Assembly: GCA_034658975.1 (NCBI GenBank)
Contig: JAYEGJ010000032.1
Coordinates: forward strand, 1 to 14,539
DNA from: SZUA-217 sp034658975
Lineage (GTDB): Bacteria; Actinomycetota; Acidimicrobiia; Spongiisociales; ZC4RG35
DNA: 14,539 nt
Direction: 5' to 3'
Shown here: positions 1 to 7,054 of the stretch, in pieces
Layout: every line of letters starts with the position of its first letter
Position numbering within the stretch: position 1 is the stretch's first letter
Notes under the pieces: model-generated
Database searches by the model: none
What the model was told of the DNA's origin: nothing
What the model saw: the letters and a program-made list of their open reading frames with translations, nothing else
Program-made: the position numbers and the translations under genes

Positions 1-113
1 GCCGGGACCAGGTGACGATCCGGTTCGACACCATCCCAGGCGGCGAACTCTGAGACAGTGAGCTGCTCCAACTCCTGGTCGGAAAACCGCGGTGCCAACT
101 CCAAATCGAACAT
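1..113 (-). CDS. N-terminal part of an unrecognised protein (runs off the left edge)
   Basis: An open frame on the minus strand begins with ATG (CAT at 111-113) and runs without a stop to base 1, giving 37 complete codons. The visible peptide starts MFDLELAPRFSDQ, is acidic and glutamate-rich, and shows no signal peptide or recognisable domain. No clear Shine-Dalgarno motif precedes the ATG, so the start is uncertain. A strong hairpin (128-160) lies just upstream in its presumed leader. I do not recognise the family. It could be a real gene continuing leftward or chance coding potential. Confidence 0.3.
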   Translation of the reverse strand, partial: MFDLELAPRFSDQELEQLTVSEFAAWDGVEPDRHLVP

Positions 114-127
114 GTGTTCTACCGTAC

Positions 128-160
128 AGACACCCCCTGACAGATTCCAGGGGGTTGTCT
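128..160. repeat. Strong inverted repeat (hairpin)
   Basis: The left arm AGACACCCCCTG (128-139) pairs with the right arm CAGGGGGTTGTCT (148-160). Pairing is perfect except for one bulged T, and the loop is 8 bases (140-147). The 12-bp GC-rich stem is far longer than expected by chance in an intergenic stretch this size. No T-run follows on the plus strand (it reads AAGAAAG), so it is not a canonical intrinsic terminator in that direction. It could be a terminator, a regulator site in the leader of the minus-strand gene ending at 113, or the end of an old mobile element. The sequence cannot decide between these. Confidence 0.55.
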
Positions 161-347
161 AAGAAAGTGGAGCGGATTCCAGTCGAGGAAGAGAGGCTGC
201 TGGCTCGAATCGTGCCCACCGGCCACTATCAGAGCGACGGTCAACCCAATGGGCGCTAGGAGCCCGCTCCGAGCCGTCTCATGACGCTGTCGCCAGCACA
301 GCTTCCGGGCTGCCGGTGATCCGACTCAACCCGTCGATGACGTCGAA

Positions 348-746
348 ATGCCGGATCTCGAAGCCCGAAAACGCTCCACCGCCCTTGGCTTCCTCGGTGA
401 CATACGGCGGAATGCCGGAGACAGGACCGCGGCGGCCCGCTACTACGGCGAGTCGATGCGAATCTGGCAAAAGCTCGATAACAACCTGGGCGTGGCGGTG
501 AGTCTCGACCGACTGGCACTTCCTCCGATTGATGCGGGTCATCTCCCCGAAGCGGCCCGCCTCACCGGGGTCGTCGACCGGGTGATCTCCGACGGGAAGA
601 TCACCCTGCCATCGCCCTACTACTGGGAGCTTCACGCCGAGGCCATGGAGTTGGTCGAGGCCGACGACCGGGGAGAGACCCTGGACGAGGTCCTACCTTT
701 TGCTCTCGAGTTGGCAGAGGCGATCGGGGCCGAAGCACAGACTTAG
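348..746 (+). pseudogene. C-terminal remnant of a TPR-containing ATPase/transcriptional regulator
   Basis: The 132-residue peptide contains a TPR-like helical pair (about residues 11-55, ALGFLGDIRRNAGDRTAAAR followed by YYGESMRIWQKL and a VSLDRLA helix). A second helical stretch reads AGHLPEAARLTGVVDRVI. The tail has the form seen at the C-terminus of large AfsR/LuxR-type or cyclase-linked STAND ATPase regulators: an AARL-G motif, then a helix, then an acidic final helix. These parents are normally many hundreds of residues long. Here the frame is open only from 285, just after a TGA at 282-284, and no ATPase or DNA-binding domain is visible upstream. No good ribosome binding site precedes the ATG at 348. 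I read it as a decayed fragment, although a short expressed protein cannot be excluded. It lies 166 bases upstream of the catabolic operon, so its intact ancestor may have been a local regulator (inference). Confidence 0.5.
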
Positions 747-804
747 GTCCCCACGAGATTCGAAAAACCAGGCCTAGAGACTGGTAACTCCGCCGACGTA
801 GAGG

Positions 805-839
805 GGCCGTTGGTCCCTATTGCCACAACGGGCCAATAG
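805..839. promoter_or_regulatory. Overlapping inverted repeats upstream of the operon (candidate operator)
   Basis: The spacer 747-912 before the first operon gene holds two interleaved dyads. GGCCGTTG (805-812) pairs with CAACGGGCC (826-834), with one bulged base. CTATTG (817-822) pairs exactly with CAATAG (834-839) across 11 bases. Because they share bases they could be alternative structures in an RNA leader or a protein-binding site. They lie 74-108 bases upstream of the first start codon, a reasonable operator position for a ten-gene operon. No convincing -35/-10 pair was found; TTGCCA at 820-825 is the best -35-like hexamer, but its partner is weak. Confidence 0.3.
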
Positions 840-900
840 CCGACTATGGATGGGTACCACGTCCATTCCGACGGTCGTGGGATGGCGGCCGTCATGTTTC

Positions 901-905
901 AGGAG
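901..905 (+). promoter_or_regulatory. Ribosome binding site fixing the start of the ring-opening amidohydrolase
   Basis: AGGAG lies 7 bases before the ATG at 913. The same frame is open upstream to a TTG near 820, but that extension has no ribosome binding site and adds residues unlike the family N-terminus. The start at 913 is therefore preferred. Confidence 0.75.
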
Positions 906-912
906 AACCGAT

Positions 913-2013
913 ATGTCTATCGAGGTTCGCAAGGTCGTTCTGGAGAGCGTCACCGATGCGTCCGGGTTGAGGTCGCTCATCGAGGAAGGCGTATTCGCCG
1001 CCGATGAGGTGATCGCCGTAGTGGGCAAGACCGAAGGGAACGGTGGCGTCAACGACTACACGCGAATCCTCGCCGATCGGGCGTTTCGCGATGTCCTGAT
1101 GGATCTCGGGACCCGCCCCCTCGACGAGGTCAAGGAGATCCCCATGGTCTGGTCGGGTGGGACCGACGGCATCCTCACCCCGCACGCAACGGTCTTCGCC
1201 CGCGTGGCTGACGACCCCAACCCATCCGACGAGCCCCGACTCGCCGTCGGGTATGCGATGAGCGACGTGATCCTCCCCGAGGACATTGGTCGTCCGGCAA
1301 TGGTGGAAAAGGTCGCCGCCGGGGTGAAGAAGGCGATGGATGCGGCAGGCATCGAAGACCCCGCCGACGTGCACTACGTGCAGACCAAGACCCCACTGCT
1401 GACGATCGAAACGATGAATGACGCCAAGTCACGGGGGCACACGGTCGCAACGGAGGACACTCTCGAGTCAATGAACATCTCCAATGGGACAGCGGGGCTG
1501 GGCGTCGCACTCGCGCTGGGAGAGATAGACGACGTTCCCTCGGAAGCCCAGATCGGTCATGATCTCTCCCTCTACTCCTCGGTGGCTTCCTGCTCGTCGG
1601 GTGTCGAGCTGGACCAGGCGCAGACCGTGGTAGTTGGAAATGTGCGCGGCGCCGGCGGCCGCTACCGGATCGGCCACAGCGTCATGGACGATGCCCTCGA
1701 CTTCGAAGGTGTCTATGAGGCGATCCGTTCGGCGGGTTTGGACCTCCCCGGGCGGGCGAGAGCCGAGGACCTCGACAACCGACTGGTCAACGTGTTCGTC
1801 AAGTGTGAGGCCGATCCAACCGCCAGGTTGCGCGGCCGTCGGCAGGTGGCACTCGACGACTCCGATGTGCACCACCACCGCCACATCAAGGGCGCCGTCG
1901 GTGGAGTTGTGGCAGCGGCGGTCGATGACCCCGCCGTCTTCGTGTCGGTGGCGGCAATCCACCAGGGACCTTCCGGTGGTGGGCCGGTAGCGGCGATTGT
2001 CGATCTGGGCTGA
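913..2013 (+). CDS. Ring-opening amidohydrolase (cyanuric acid hydrolase/barbiturase family)
   Basis: The protein has 366 residues, the usual family length, and three internal repeats each carrying a Lys-Ser pair. Repeat A has VVGKTEGNGGVNDYTR (Lys39, Arg51) and WSGGTDG (Ser81). Repeat B has QTKTPLLT (Lys159) and CSSGVEL (Ser228/Ser229). Repeat C has VKCEA (Lys297, Glu299), RGRR near 307-310 and VSVAAIHQGPSGGG (Ser345, Gln351). Known members hydrolyse cyclic imide/ureide rings: cyanuric acid to carboxybiuret, or barbiturate to ureidomalonate. Two departures are visible. Repeat B reads SNG (Asn191) where I recall a conserved substrate-binding Arg (SRG), and the third Ser is followed by VAAI rather than GGAE. 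These suggest a changed substrate. It is probably cytoplasmic, with no signal peptide. It is the first gene of the operon, upstream of a ureido-cleaving complex, which fits release of an N-carbamoyl product. Family assignment is firm; the substrate is unknown. Confidence 0.92.
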   Translation: MSIEVRKVVLESVTDASGLRSLIEEGVFAADEVIAVVGKTEGNGGVNDYTRILADRAFRDVLMDLGTRPLDEVKEIPMVWSGGTDGILTPHATVFARVADDPNPSDEPRLAVGYAMSDVILPEDIGRPAMVEKVAAGVKKAMDAAGIEDPADVHYVQTKTPLLTIETMNDAKSRGHTVATEDTLESMNISNGTAGLGVALALGEIDDVPSEAQIGHDLSLYSSVASCSSGVELDQAQTVVVGNVRGAGGRYRIGHSVMDDALDFEGVYEAIRSAGLDLPGRARAEDLDNRLVNVFVKCEADPTARLRGRRQVALDDSDVHHHRHIKGAVGGVVAAAVDDPAVFVSVAAIHQGPSGGGPVAAIVDLG

Positions 2014-2022
2014 GGTCCGAAG

Positions 2023-2856
2023 ATGCGTCTCAGACCGAAGTCCACCAACGGGTTTATGACCCGAAACGTCACAGCGGCGGCAAGCCTTGGAATCTCCACC
2101 CGGCTGGAGGGCCCTCCGGAGACCGGGGTGTGCCTCGGCGAGTCGTCGGAGCTCTCCTGGGTCCAGGTTGGCGGCCACATCCTGGTCCTGTCAGGGCCAA
2201 GCTCGACCCGGCTTCCCAACGGAGTGACCCTCTCGCGTCCATCGCGAAGGCTGCCGCATGAGGGAGACCGATGTGTTGTGGGCGAGGGACAGATCGACAC
2301 CGGCGCCGTTCGTATCAAGGTCATCCGATGGTGGGACTCCCGACCGTCCTTGAGCCCGGTCACGCCCCATGTGCTCGAGGCGACAGCAGAGACGGCCCAC
2401 ACCCTTCTTGGATGCGAAAGTTACGACGCGCTGGCCCCGGCATTGGGGAGCAGTGATCCGGTGACGATTCAAAGGGCCATGCGACCCCTCCTCGGCCGTG
2501 GCGAGGGATTGACCCCGGAAGGCGACGACGTCCTGGTTGGAGTCCTGGCAGGCCTGCGGCTGTTGGGACCCGCCCTGGGCGCATCCAGCGCCAAGGCCCT
2601 TCTCGACTCGATCGCACCAATCATCCTCCTCGATGCCCCTCTCCACACCACCAGCCTGTCGGCATCTCTTCTACGTCATGCGACCGCCGGCGAGGTGGCC
2701 GGCCCGGTCGCCAGCCTCCTGCGAGCACTGACCGGCCGAGGTGATCTGGAGACCGCCGTTACCGAGGTCGCGGCCATGGGAGCCACATCGGGGACCGCAA
2801 CGGCCTGCGGCGTCCTCCTCGCCGCACAGTCGCTGGCGAAAGGAGTCAATGTGTGA
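2023..2856 (+). CDS. DUF2877 protein, AllH (YlbF)-like carbamoyltransferase subunit
   Basis: The protein has 277 residues. It carries the DUF2877 signature LLGRGEGLTPEGDD (156-169) followed by VLVGVLAGL. A second conserved block has TTSLSASLL (209-217) and GATSGTATACG (253-263). The E. coli homologue AllH (YlbF) is reported to form oxamate carbamoyltransferase together with AllF (FdrA) and AllG (YlbE); it cleaves oxalurate with phosphate to oxamate and carbamoyl phosphate in allantoin fermentation. All three partners are encoded consecutively here, but in the order H-F-G rather than F-G-H. The GAGG at 2012-2015 overlaps the stop codon of the preceding gene and lies 7 bases before the ATG. The stop overlaps the next start by 4 bases (GTGA). 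The N-terminal 110 residues are less conserved. Its exact role in the complex is unknown. Confidence 0.85.
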   Translation: MRLRPKSTNGFMTRNVTAAASLGISTRLEGPPETGVCLGESSELSWVQVGGHILVLSGPSSTRLPNGVTLSRPSRRLPHEGDRCVVGEGQIDTGAVRIKVIRWWDSRPSLSPVTPHVLEATAETAHTLLGCESYDALAPALGSSDPVTIQRAMRPLLGRGEGLTPEGDDVLVGVLAGLRLLGPALGASSAKALLDSIAPIILLDAPLHTTSLSASLLRHATAGEVAGPVASLLRALTGRGDLETAVTEVAAMGATSGTATACGVLLAAQSLAKGVNV

Positions 2857-4283
2857 TCGACAGCGTCGAGATTCGGCCCGGTGCTTACTACGACTCGGTG
2901 CGTCTCATGCAGGCGAGCCAAGCGTTGCAGCTCGTTCCTGACGTTGAAGACGCTTTGGTGGCCATGGGAACCGACCTGAACCGTGAGCTGGCGATGGACA
3001 TGGGCTTCGACCCGGGGTCGATCGGCCACGCCGGACCCAATGATCTCTTGGTGGCGATACGGGCAGTCGATGAGAAGGCAGCCGCCGCCGCCATCCAGGT
3101 CCTCGAATCGACGTTGGCAGCGAGGACCGAACCCGGCGCCGGAGTATTCGCTGCCCCGCCTGCACATGTCATCGGCTCTGTGGCAGCGGGAGCCAACCTG
3201 GCATTGATCTCGGTCCCCGGCGAGCACGCCTTCGTCGAGGCAATGGACGCCCTGCGGCACGACCTCAGCGTGATGGTGTTCAGCGACAACATGCCGGTCG
3301 AACAGGAAGTGGTCCTCAAGAAGGAGGCCGAACGGCTCGGTCTGCTGGTCATGGGACCAGACTGCGGAACTGCCATCGTCAACGGGGTCGGCCTCGGCTT
3401 CGCCAATGTCACCCAACCCGGCCCTGTCGGCATCGTCGGCGCGGCCGGCACCGGCATCCAGCAACTGTGCTGCCTGCTCGATGCTGCCGGAGTCGGAGTT
3501 CGCAACGCACTGGGCACCGGAAGTCGTGATCTTTCCGTCGAGGTGGGCGGATCGTCGACCTTGCGGGGCCTGGAGGCGTTGGATGCCGATCCGAGTACCG
3601 AAGTGCTGATCGTCGTCTCGAAGCCGCCTTCCCCGGAGGTTGCGGCCAAGGTCGAGGCCGCGGCTGCCGACTGCTCTACTCCCACCGTGCTTGCGTTTCT
3701 CGGTGAGGAGGGCGTGACTCTGGAGGGAGCGGTGGGCCAAACCCTCGATCTGGCAGGCAAGCCGCCACCGGTCTACGCCTCCTGGCCGGCCGTCGCCGGG
3801 GACCATCGCCCCGGGTATCTGAGAGGGCTGTTCTCCGGGGGCAGCCTCCGCAGTGAGGCAGCCGTCATTGCCTCCGGGCTCGGCATGATCGGGCACGACG
3901 AGCACGCAGGCGGGCACACCCTTGTCGACTTCGGAAGTGACCGATACACGCTGGGGCGGGCCCATCCGATGATCGACCAGCGTCTGAGGTTGCAACACCT
4001 CGAAGAAGCCGCGTTCGACCCCGCGGCTGGGGTGATCCTCCTCGACGTCGTCCTGGGCCACGGTGCCCACCCGGACCCGGCCTCCGAGCTGGCGCCTGTG
4101 ATCGACATCGCCAGAGCGGAGGGGCCCGCCGTAGTGGTTTCGCTTTGCGGAACGACAGATGATCCCCAAGACCGCGAGCGTCAGGCCCGGCTCCTCAACG
4201 AAGCGGGGGCTTCCGTCTGGCTCTCCAACGCCGCAGCCGCCCGCCACGCGGTGTCACTGACCGAAGATGGCCGCCATGAGTGA
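2853..4283 (+). CDS. fdrA: FdrA family protein (AllF-like, acyl-CoA synthetase-like fold)
   Basis: The protein has 476 residues, shorter than E. coli FdrA (about 555). The N-terminal hallmark IRPGAYYDSVRLM (7-19) is followed by AMGTDLNREL (37-46). The CoA-ligase-like core shows MGPDCGTAIVNGVGLGFAN (167-185), VGIVGAAGTGIQQL (192-205) and GTGSRDLSVEVGG (221-233). The C-terminal part has YLRGLFSGGSL (322-332), a DRYTLGRAHPMID stretch (363-375) and ILLDVVLGHGAHPDP (395-409). FdrA is related to succinyl-CoA synthetase subunits, and as AllF it is a subunit of oxamate carbamoyltransferase. It starts at GTG 2853, with AAAGGAG at 2839-2845 upstream and a 4-base overlap with the DUF2877 stop. The neighbouring DUF2877 and DUF1116 genes make a heterotrimer likely. 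Whether it transfers a carbamoyl group or forms an acyl-CoA cannot be read from the sequence. Confidence 0.92.
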   Translation: MIDSVEIRPGAYYDSVRLMQASQALQLVPDVEDALVAMGTDLNRELAMDMGFDPGSIGHAGPNDLLVAIRAVDEKAAAAAIQVLESTLAARTEPGAGVFAAPPAHVIGSVAAGANLALISVPGEHAFVEAMDALRHDLSVMVFSDNMPVEQEVVLKKEAERLGLLVMGPDCGTAIVNGVGLGFANVTQPGPVGIVGAAGTGIQQLCCLLDAAGVGVRNALGTGSRDLSVEVGGSSTLRGLEALDADPSTEVLIVVSKPPSPEVAAKVEAAAADCSTPTVLAFLGEEGVTLEGAVGQTLDLAGKPPPVYASWPAVAGDHRPGYLRGLFSGGSLRSEAAVIASGLGMIGHDEHAGGHTLVDFGSDRYTLGRAHPMIDQRLRLQHLEEAAFDPAAGVILLDVVLGHGAHPDPASELAPVIDIARAEGPAVVVSLCGTTDDPQDRERQARLLNEAGASVWLSNAAAARHAVSLTEDGRHE

Positions 4284-5685
4284 GATGAGACATCTGCTCG
4301 ACAACGAACCAGTCGTCGTCACCGCCGGAGTCGAGGTGCTCACTGAAGCGCTCGAGGCGCAAAGCGTTCAAGTGCGCCGAACCGACTGGAAGCCGCCGCC
4401 GCCAGGCACCGAGACAGCGCTGGCGACGCTGGCCGCAGCGCCCGCAGTAGCCGAGGCCAACGAAATCGCCATATCCCGGATGCTCGAGTGCCGTCCCCAT
4501 CTCGTGGGTGTGGCCCGCGCCGGTGAGGTCGTGCCAGGTCTGGACGACGCCACATTCCTCCATGCCGGGCCACCTCTCGACTGGGAGAGCGCCAGCGGAC
4601 CGATGAGGGGAGCTCTCATCGGCGCCATGGTCTACGAAGCCCTGGCTGGGACGCCAGAAGAGGCAGCCGCCCGTCTCGCAGCCGGCGAGATCCAGCTTTC
4701 TCCATGCCACCACCATCAGGCGGCAGGACCGATGGCCGGCGTCATCAGTCCCTCGATGCCGGTCCTGGTTGTCGAGGATCCCGAACCGCACCGCACGGCC
4801 TACTCCACTCTCAACGAGGGACTGGGCAAGGTTCTCCGTTATGGGGCATACGCCCCCGAGGTCATCGAACGGCTCAGATGGATGGAAAGGGTGCTCGGCC
4901 CGGTGCTGGACGATGCCCTGCAACGGACAGGACCGGTGGATCTGCGCTCGCTCATCGCCCAGGCCCTTCAGATGGGTGACGACGGGCATAACCGGAACCG
5001 GGCGGGGACATCGCTGCTGCTTCGGGCCCTCGGAGCCGCCCTGGTCGACAGCGACGCCGCCCCGGCGACCGACCGATCTGCGGTGTACGGGTTCATCGAC
5101 TCCAACGATCACTTCATGCTCAACGTGGTGATGGCGGTCGGCAAGCTGACCACCGATGCCGCATCGGGGGTCCCCAACTCGAGCCTGGTCACCGCGATGG
5201 CTCGCAATGGAACGGAATTCGGCATCCGTCTCTCGGGGACCGGTGATGAGTGGTTCACCGCTCCTGCTCCCATTGTCGACGGGCTCTTCCTCGGTTCATT
5301 CACCGCTGCCGACGCCAACCCCGACATCGGGGATTCGGCGATTACCGAGACCATTGGTCTCGGTGGGTTTGCCATGGCCGCTGCTCCGGCCATCGTCGGA
5401 TTTGTGGGCGGTTCCGCTGCCGGTGCCGTGCAGCGGACCCTGGCCATGTATGAGATCACCATGGCCGAGCACCCCGCATTCCAGATCCCCATTCTCGAGT
5501 CCCGGGGCACCCCGACGGGGATCGACGCGATGCTGGTGGTCCGCACCGGGGTAAAACCCCAGATCAACACGGGTGTGGCGGGAAAAGAGCCTGGAGTCGG
5601 CATGGTTGGTGCCGGACTGGTCGAGGCACCGATCGAGTGTTTCGTCGACGCCGTCAAAGCCCTCGCCGGGAGGACCATCCGATGA
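4267..5685 (+). CDS. DUF1116 protein, AllG (YlbE)-like carbamoyltransferase subunit
   Basis: The protein has 472 residues from the first ATG. DUF1116 hallmarks are SPCHHHQAAGPMAGVISPSM (145-164, with a Cys-His-His-His cluster), DSNDHFMLN (278-286), GTEFGIRLSG (315-324), VDGLFLGSFTAADANPDIGD (337-356) and a glycine- and alanine-rich stretch at 364-386. The E. coli homologue YlbE (AllG) works with FdrA and YlbF in oxamate carbamoyltransferase. The Cys-His cluster may bind metal or substrate (inference). The start is ambiguous: ATG at 4267 overlaps fdrA by 17 bases, while ATG at 4276 or 4285 would shorten the protein by 3 or 6 residues. No strong ribosome binding site decides between them. The stop overlaps the next start (ATGA at 5682-5685). 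It is probably soluble; the hydrophobic glycine-rich segment does not look like a membrane helix. Confidence 0.88.
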   Translation: MAAMSEMRHLLDNEPVVVTAGVEVLTEALEAQSVQVRRTDWKPPPPGTETALATLAAAPAVAEANEIAISRMLECRPHLVGVARAGEVVPGLDDATFLHAGPPLDWESASGPMRGALIGAMVYEALAGTPEEAAARLAAGEIQLSPCHHHQAAGPMAGVISPSMPVLVVEDPEPHRTAYSTLNEGLGKVLRYGAYAPEVIERLRWMERVLGPVLDDALQRTGPVDLRSLIAQALQMGDDGHNRNRAGTSLLLRALGAALVDSDAAPATDRSAVYGFIDSNDHFMLNVVMAVGKLTTDAASGVPNSSLVTAMARNGTEFGIRLSGTGDEWFTAPAPIVDGLFLGSFTAADANPDIGDSAITETIGLGGFAMAAAPAIVGFVGGSAAGAVQRTLAMYEITMAEHPAFQIPILESRGTPTGIDAMLVVRTGVKPQINTGVAGKEPGVGMVGAGLVEAPIECFVDAVKALAGRTIR

Positions 5686-6572
5686 CGATCGCCCACGAGT
5701 TCGACTACCTGCGCCCGGCGACCCTGGAGGAGGCGGTGGAGATCCTCGCCAAGCACTCCGGCAACGTCCGGGTGCTGGCCGGTGGCACCGATCTGGTGCC
5801 CTGGCTCCGCGACGAGATGATCGCCCCGGACCTCGTGGTGGACATCAAGAGGATCGAGGGCCTCGACCGGATCGACCACGAGGGAGATGTCGTCTCAATC
5901 GGCTCTCTGGTGACGTTCACCGATCTCCTCCGCTCCGATCTGATCGCCACCCGACTGCCGCTGATCACCGAGATGGCGGGCACTGTCGGGTCAACGGGGA
6001 TCCGCAACCGGGCAACCCTGGTCGGCAATATCTGTTCCGCCGTGCCTTCCTGCGATGCGGGACCCGTCCTTCTCGCATACGAGGCAATCGTCGAGATCGT
6101 TGGTGAAAGCGGGTTCCGCCAGATTCCGATCGATACGTGGTTTCGCGGGCCACGACAGACCGCCCTCGACCGCGGTGAGATCGTCACCAAAGTGATCGTG
6201 CCCATACCCGAGGGCCGTCACGGGGCCGCCTATCCCCGACTCAGCCGCTACCGGGGAGAAGACCTGGCCCAAGCGAGCGTGGCCATCGTCATCACGCCGG
6301 AGAATCACTACCGGGTCGCCTTCGGCGCAGTCGCACCCACTCCGCTGCGAGCGCAGCGCATCGAGGCGCTCCTCGACGGGAGAACTCTCGACGAACAACT
6401 GCTCGCCGGGGCGACCGTTCTGGTCTCGGAGGAGGTCTCACCCATCACCGACATCCGCTCAACCAGGGAATACCGGCTGCGCATGTGCGAAGTGATGCTG
6501 AACAGAGGCCTGAAGGCTGCCTTGGCCAGGTTGGAAGGCAACGGACCTCCCTATGGAACCAGGCTGATGTAG
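5682..6572 (+). CDS. Molybdenum hydroxylase FAD-binding subunit (XdhB/CoxM-like)
   Basis: The 296-residue protein is the usual size for a separate FAD subunit of the xanthine dehydrogenase family. It opens with FDYLRPATLEEAVEIL. The FAD pyrophosphate-binding motifs are LAGGTDLVP (32-40) and the stretch 101-125, which includes TVGSTGIRN, ATLVGNICSA and a final SCD. The CO-dehydrogenase flavoprotein C-terminal domain follows from about residue 180. It passes electrons from the Fe-S subunit to NAD or another acceptor. The ATG at 5682 is preferred because GGGAGG lies just upstream and it overlaps the preceding stop by 4 bases; the frame extends further upstream without homology. The gene order FAD, Fe-S, Mo follows the coxMSL-type arrangement. 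Electron acceptor and substrate are not evident. Confidence 0.93.
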   Translation: MTIAHEFDYLRPATLEEAVEILAKHSGNVRVLAGGTDLVPWLRDEMIAPDLVVDIKRIEGLDRIDHEGDVVSIGSLVTFTDLLRSDLIATRLPLITEMAGTVGSTGIRNRATLVGNICSAVPSCDAGPVLLAYEAIVEIVGESGFRQIPIDTWFRGPRQTALDRGEIVTKVIVPIPEGRHGAAYPRLSRYRGEDLAQASVAIVITPENHYRVAFGAVAPTPLRAQRIEALLDGRTLDEQLLAGATVLVSEEVSPITDIRSTREYRLRMCEVMLNRGLKAALARLEGNGPPYGTRLM

Positions 6573-6577
6573 GAAGG
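6571..6577 (+). promoter_or_regulatory. Ribosome binding site for the [2Fe-2S] subunit
   Basis: AGGAAGG directly abuts a first ATG (6578) and lies 6 bases before a second ATG (6584). The spacing favours 6584 as the real start. Confidence 0.6.
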
Positions 6578-6583
6578 ATGGAG

Positions 6584-7054
6584 ATGGACATCACTGTCAC
6601 AGTCAATGGCGAACCGTTCACCCTCTCGGTTCAACCCGCCGACGTACTCCTGGAAACCCTCCGCTCCTCCGTTGGCGTGAAGAGCCCCAAGGTCGGATGT
6701 GAGCGTGGAGACTGTGGCAGTTGCACCGTCCTGCTCGATGGCCACAGCGTTCGGAGCTGTCTGGTGCTCTCCGTGGAGACCGACGGCCAGGAGATCACCA
6801 CGGTCGAGGGTCTCAGCGACGAGGGACTTACCCGACTCCAGCAGACCCTGATCGATCTCAACTCATTTCAGTGCGGCTTCTGCGCCCCCGGCATCGTGCT
6901 GGCGGCCGCCGAGCTCCTCGAAGAAGAGCCCCAACCGACTCGGGGAGATGTCCAGACCGCCATCAGCGGCAACCTCTGCCGCTGCACGGGATATGAGCCG
7001 ATCATCGATGCCGTCCTGGCGGCAGCCGACACTGCCGAGGAGCCAGACCGATGA
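6584..7054 (+). CDS. Molybdenum hydroxylase [2Fe-2S] subunit (XdhC/CoxS-like)
   Basis: The protein has 156 residues and two Fe-S domains. The N-terminal plant-type ferredoxin domain has Cys39, Cys44, Cys47 and Cys59 (VGCERGDCGSC, then RSC). The C-terminal helical domain has FQCGFCAPG (Cys97, Cys100) and NLCRCTGYEPI (Cys132, Cys134). All eight ligands are present, so two intact [2Fe-2S] clusters are expected. It relays electrons from the Mo subunit to the FAD subunit. The start at 6584 is chosen for its ribosome binding site spacing and because MDITVTVNGE matches the usual N-terminus; ATG 6578 would add two residues. The stop overlaps the Mo-subunit start (ATGA). It is cytoplasmic, with no twin-arginine signal. 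Confidence 0.95.
   Translation: MDITVTVNGEPFTLSVQPADVLLETLRSSVGVKSPKVGCERGDCGSCTVLLDGHSVRSCLVLSVETDGQEITTVEGLSDEGLTRLQQTLIDLNSFQCGFCAPGIVLAAAELLEEEPQPTRGDVQTAISGNLCRCTGYEPIIDAVLAAADTAEEPDR

Noticed and set aside
820..912. N-terminal extension of the amidohydrolase from TTG at 820
   Set aside because: There is no ribosome binding site, the extension lacks family similarity, and a well-spaced AGGAG precedes the ATG at 913.
2676..4247. A 523-codon open frame on the minus strand
   Set aside because: It lies entirely antisense to fdrA and the end of the DUF2877 gene, which show clear family motifs; long antisense frames are common in GC-rich DNA, and this one has no recognisable domain.
4195..5112. 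A 305-codon minus-strand frame
   Set aside because: It is a shadow of the DUF1116 gene and the end of fdrA, with repetitive Arg/Gly/His composition and no motif.
6485..6583. Longer form of the [2Fe-2S] subunit starting at 6485
   Set aside because: That extension overlaps the FAD subunit coding sequence and adds residues unlike the family; the start at 6584 has a suitable ribosome binding site.
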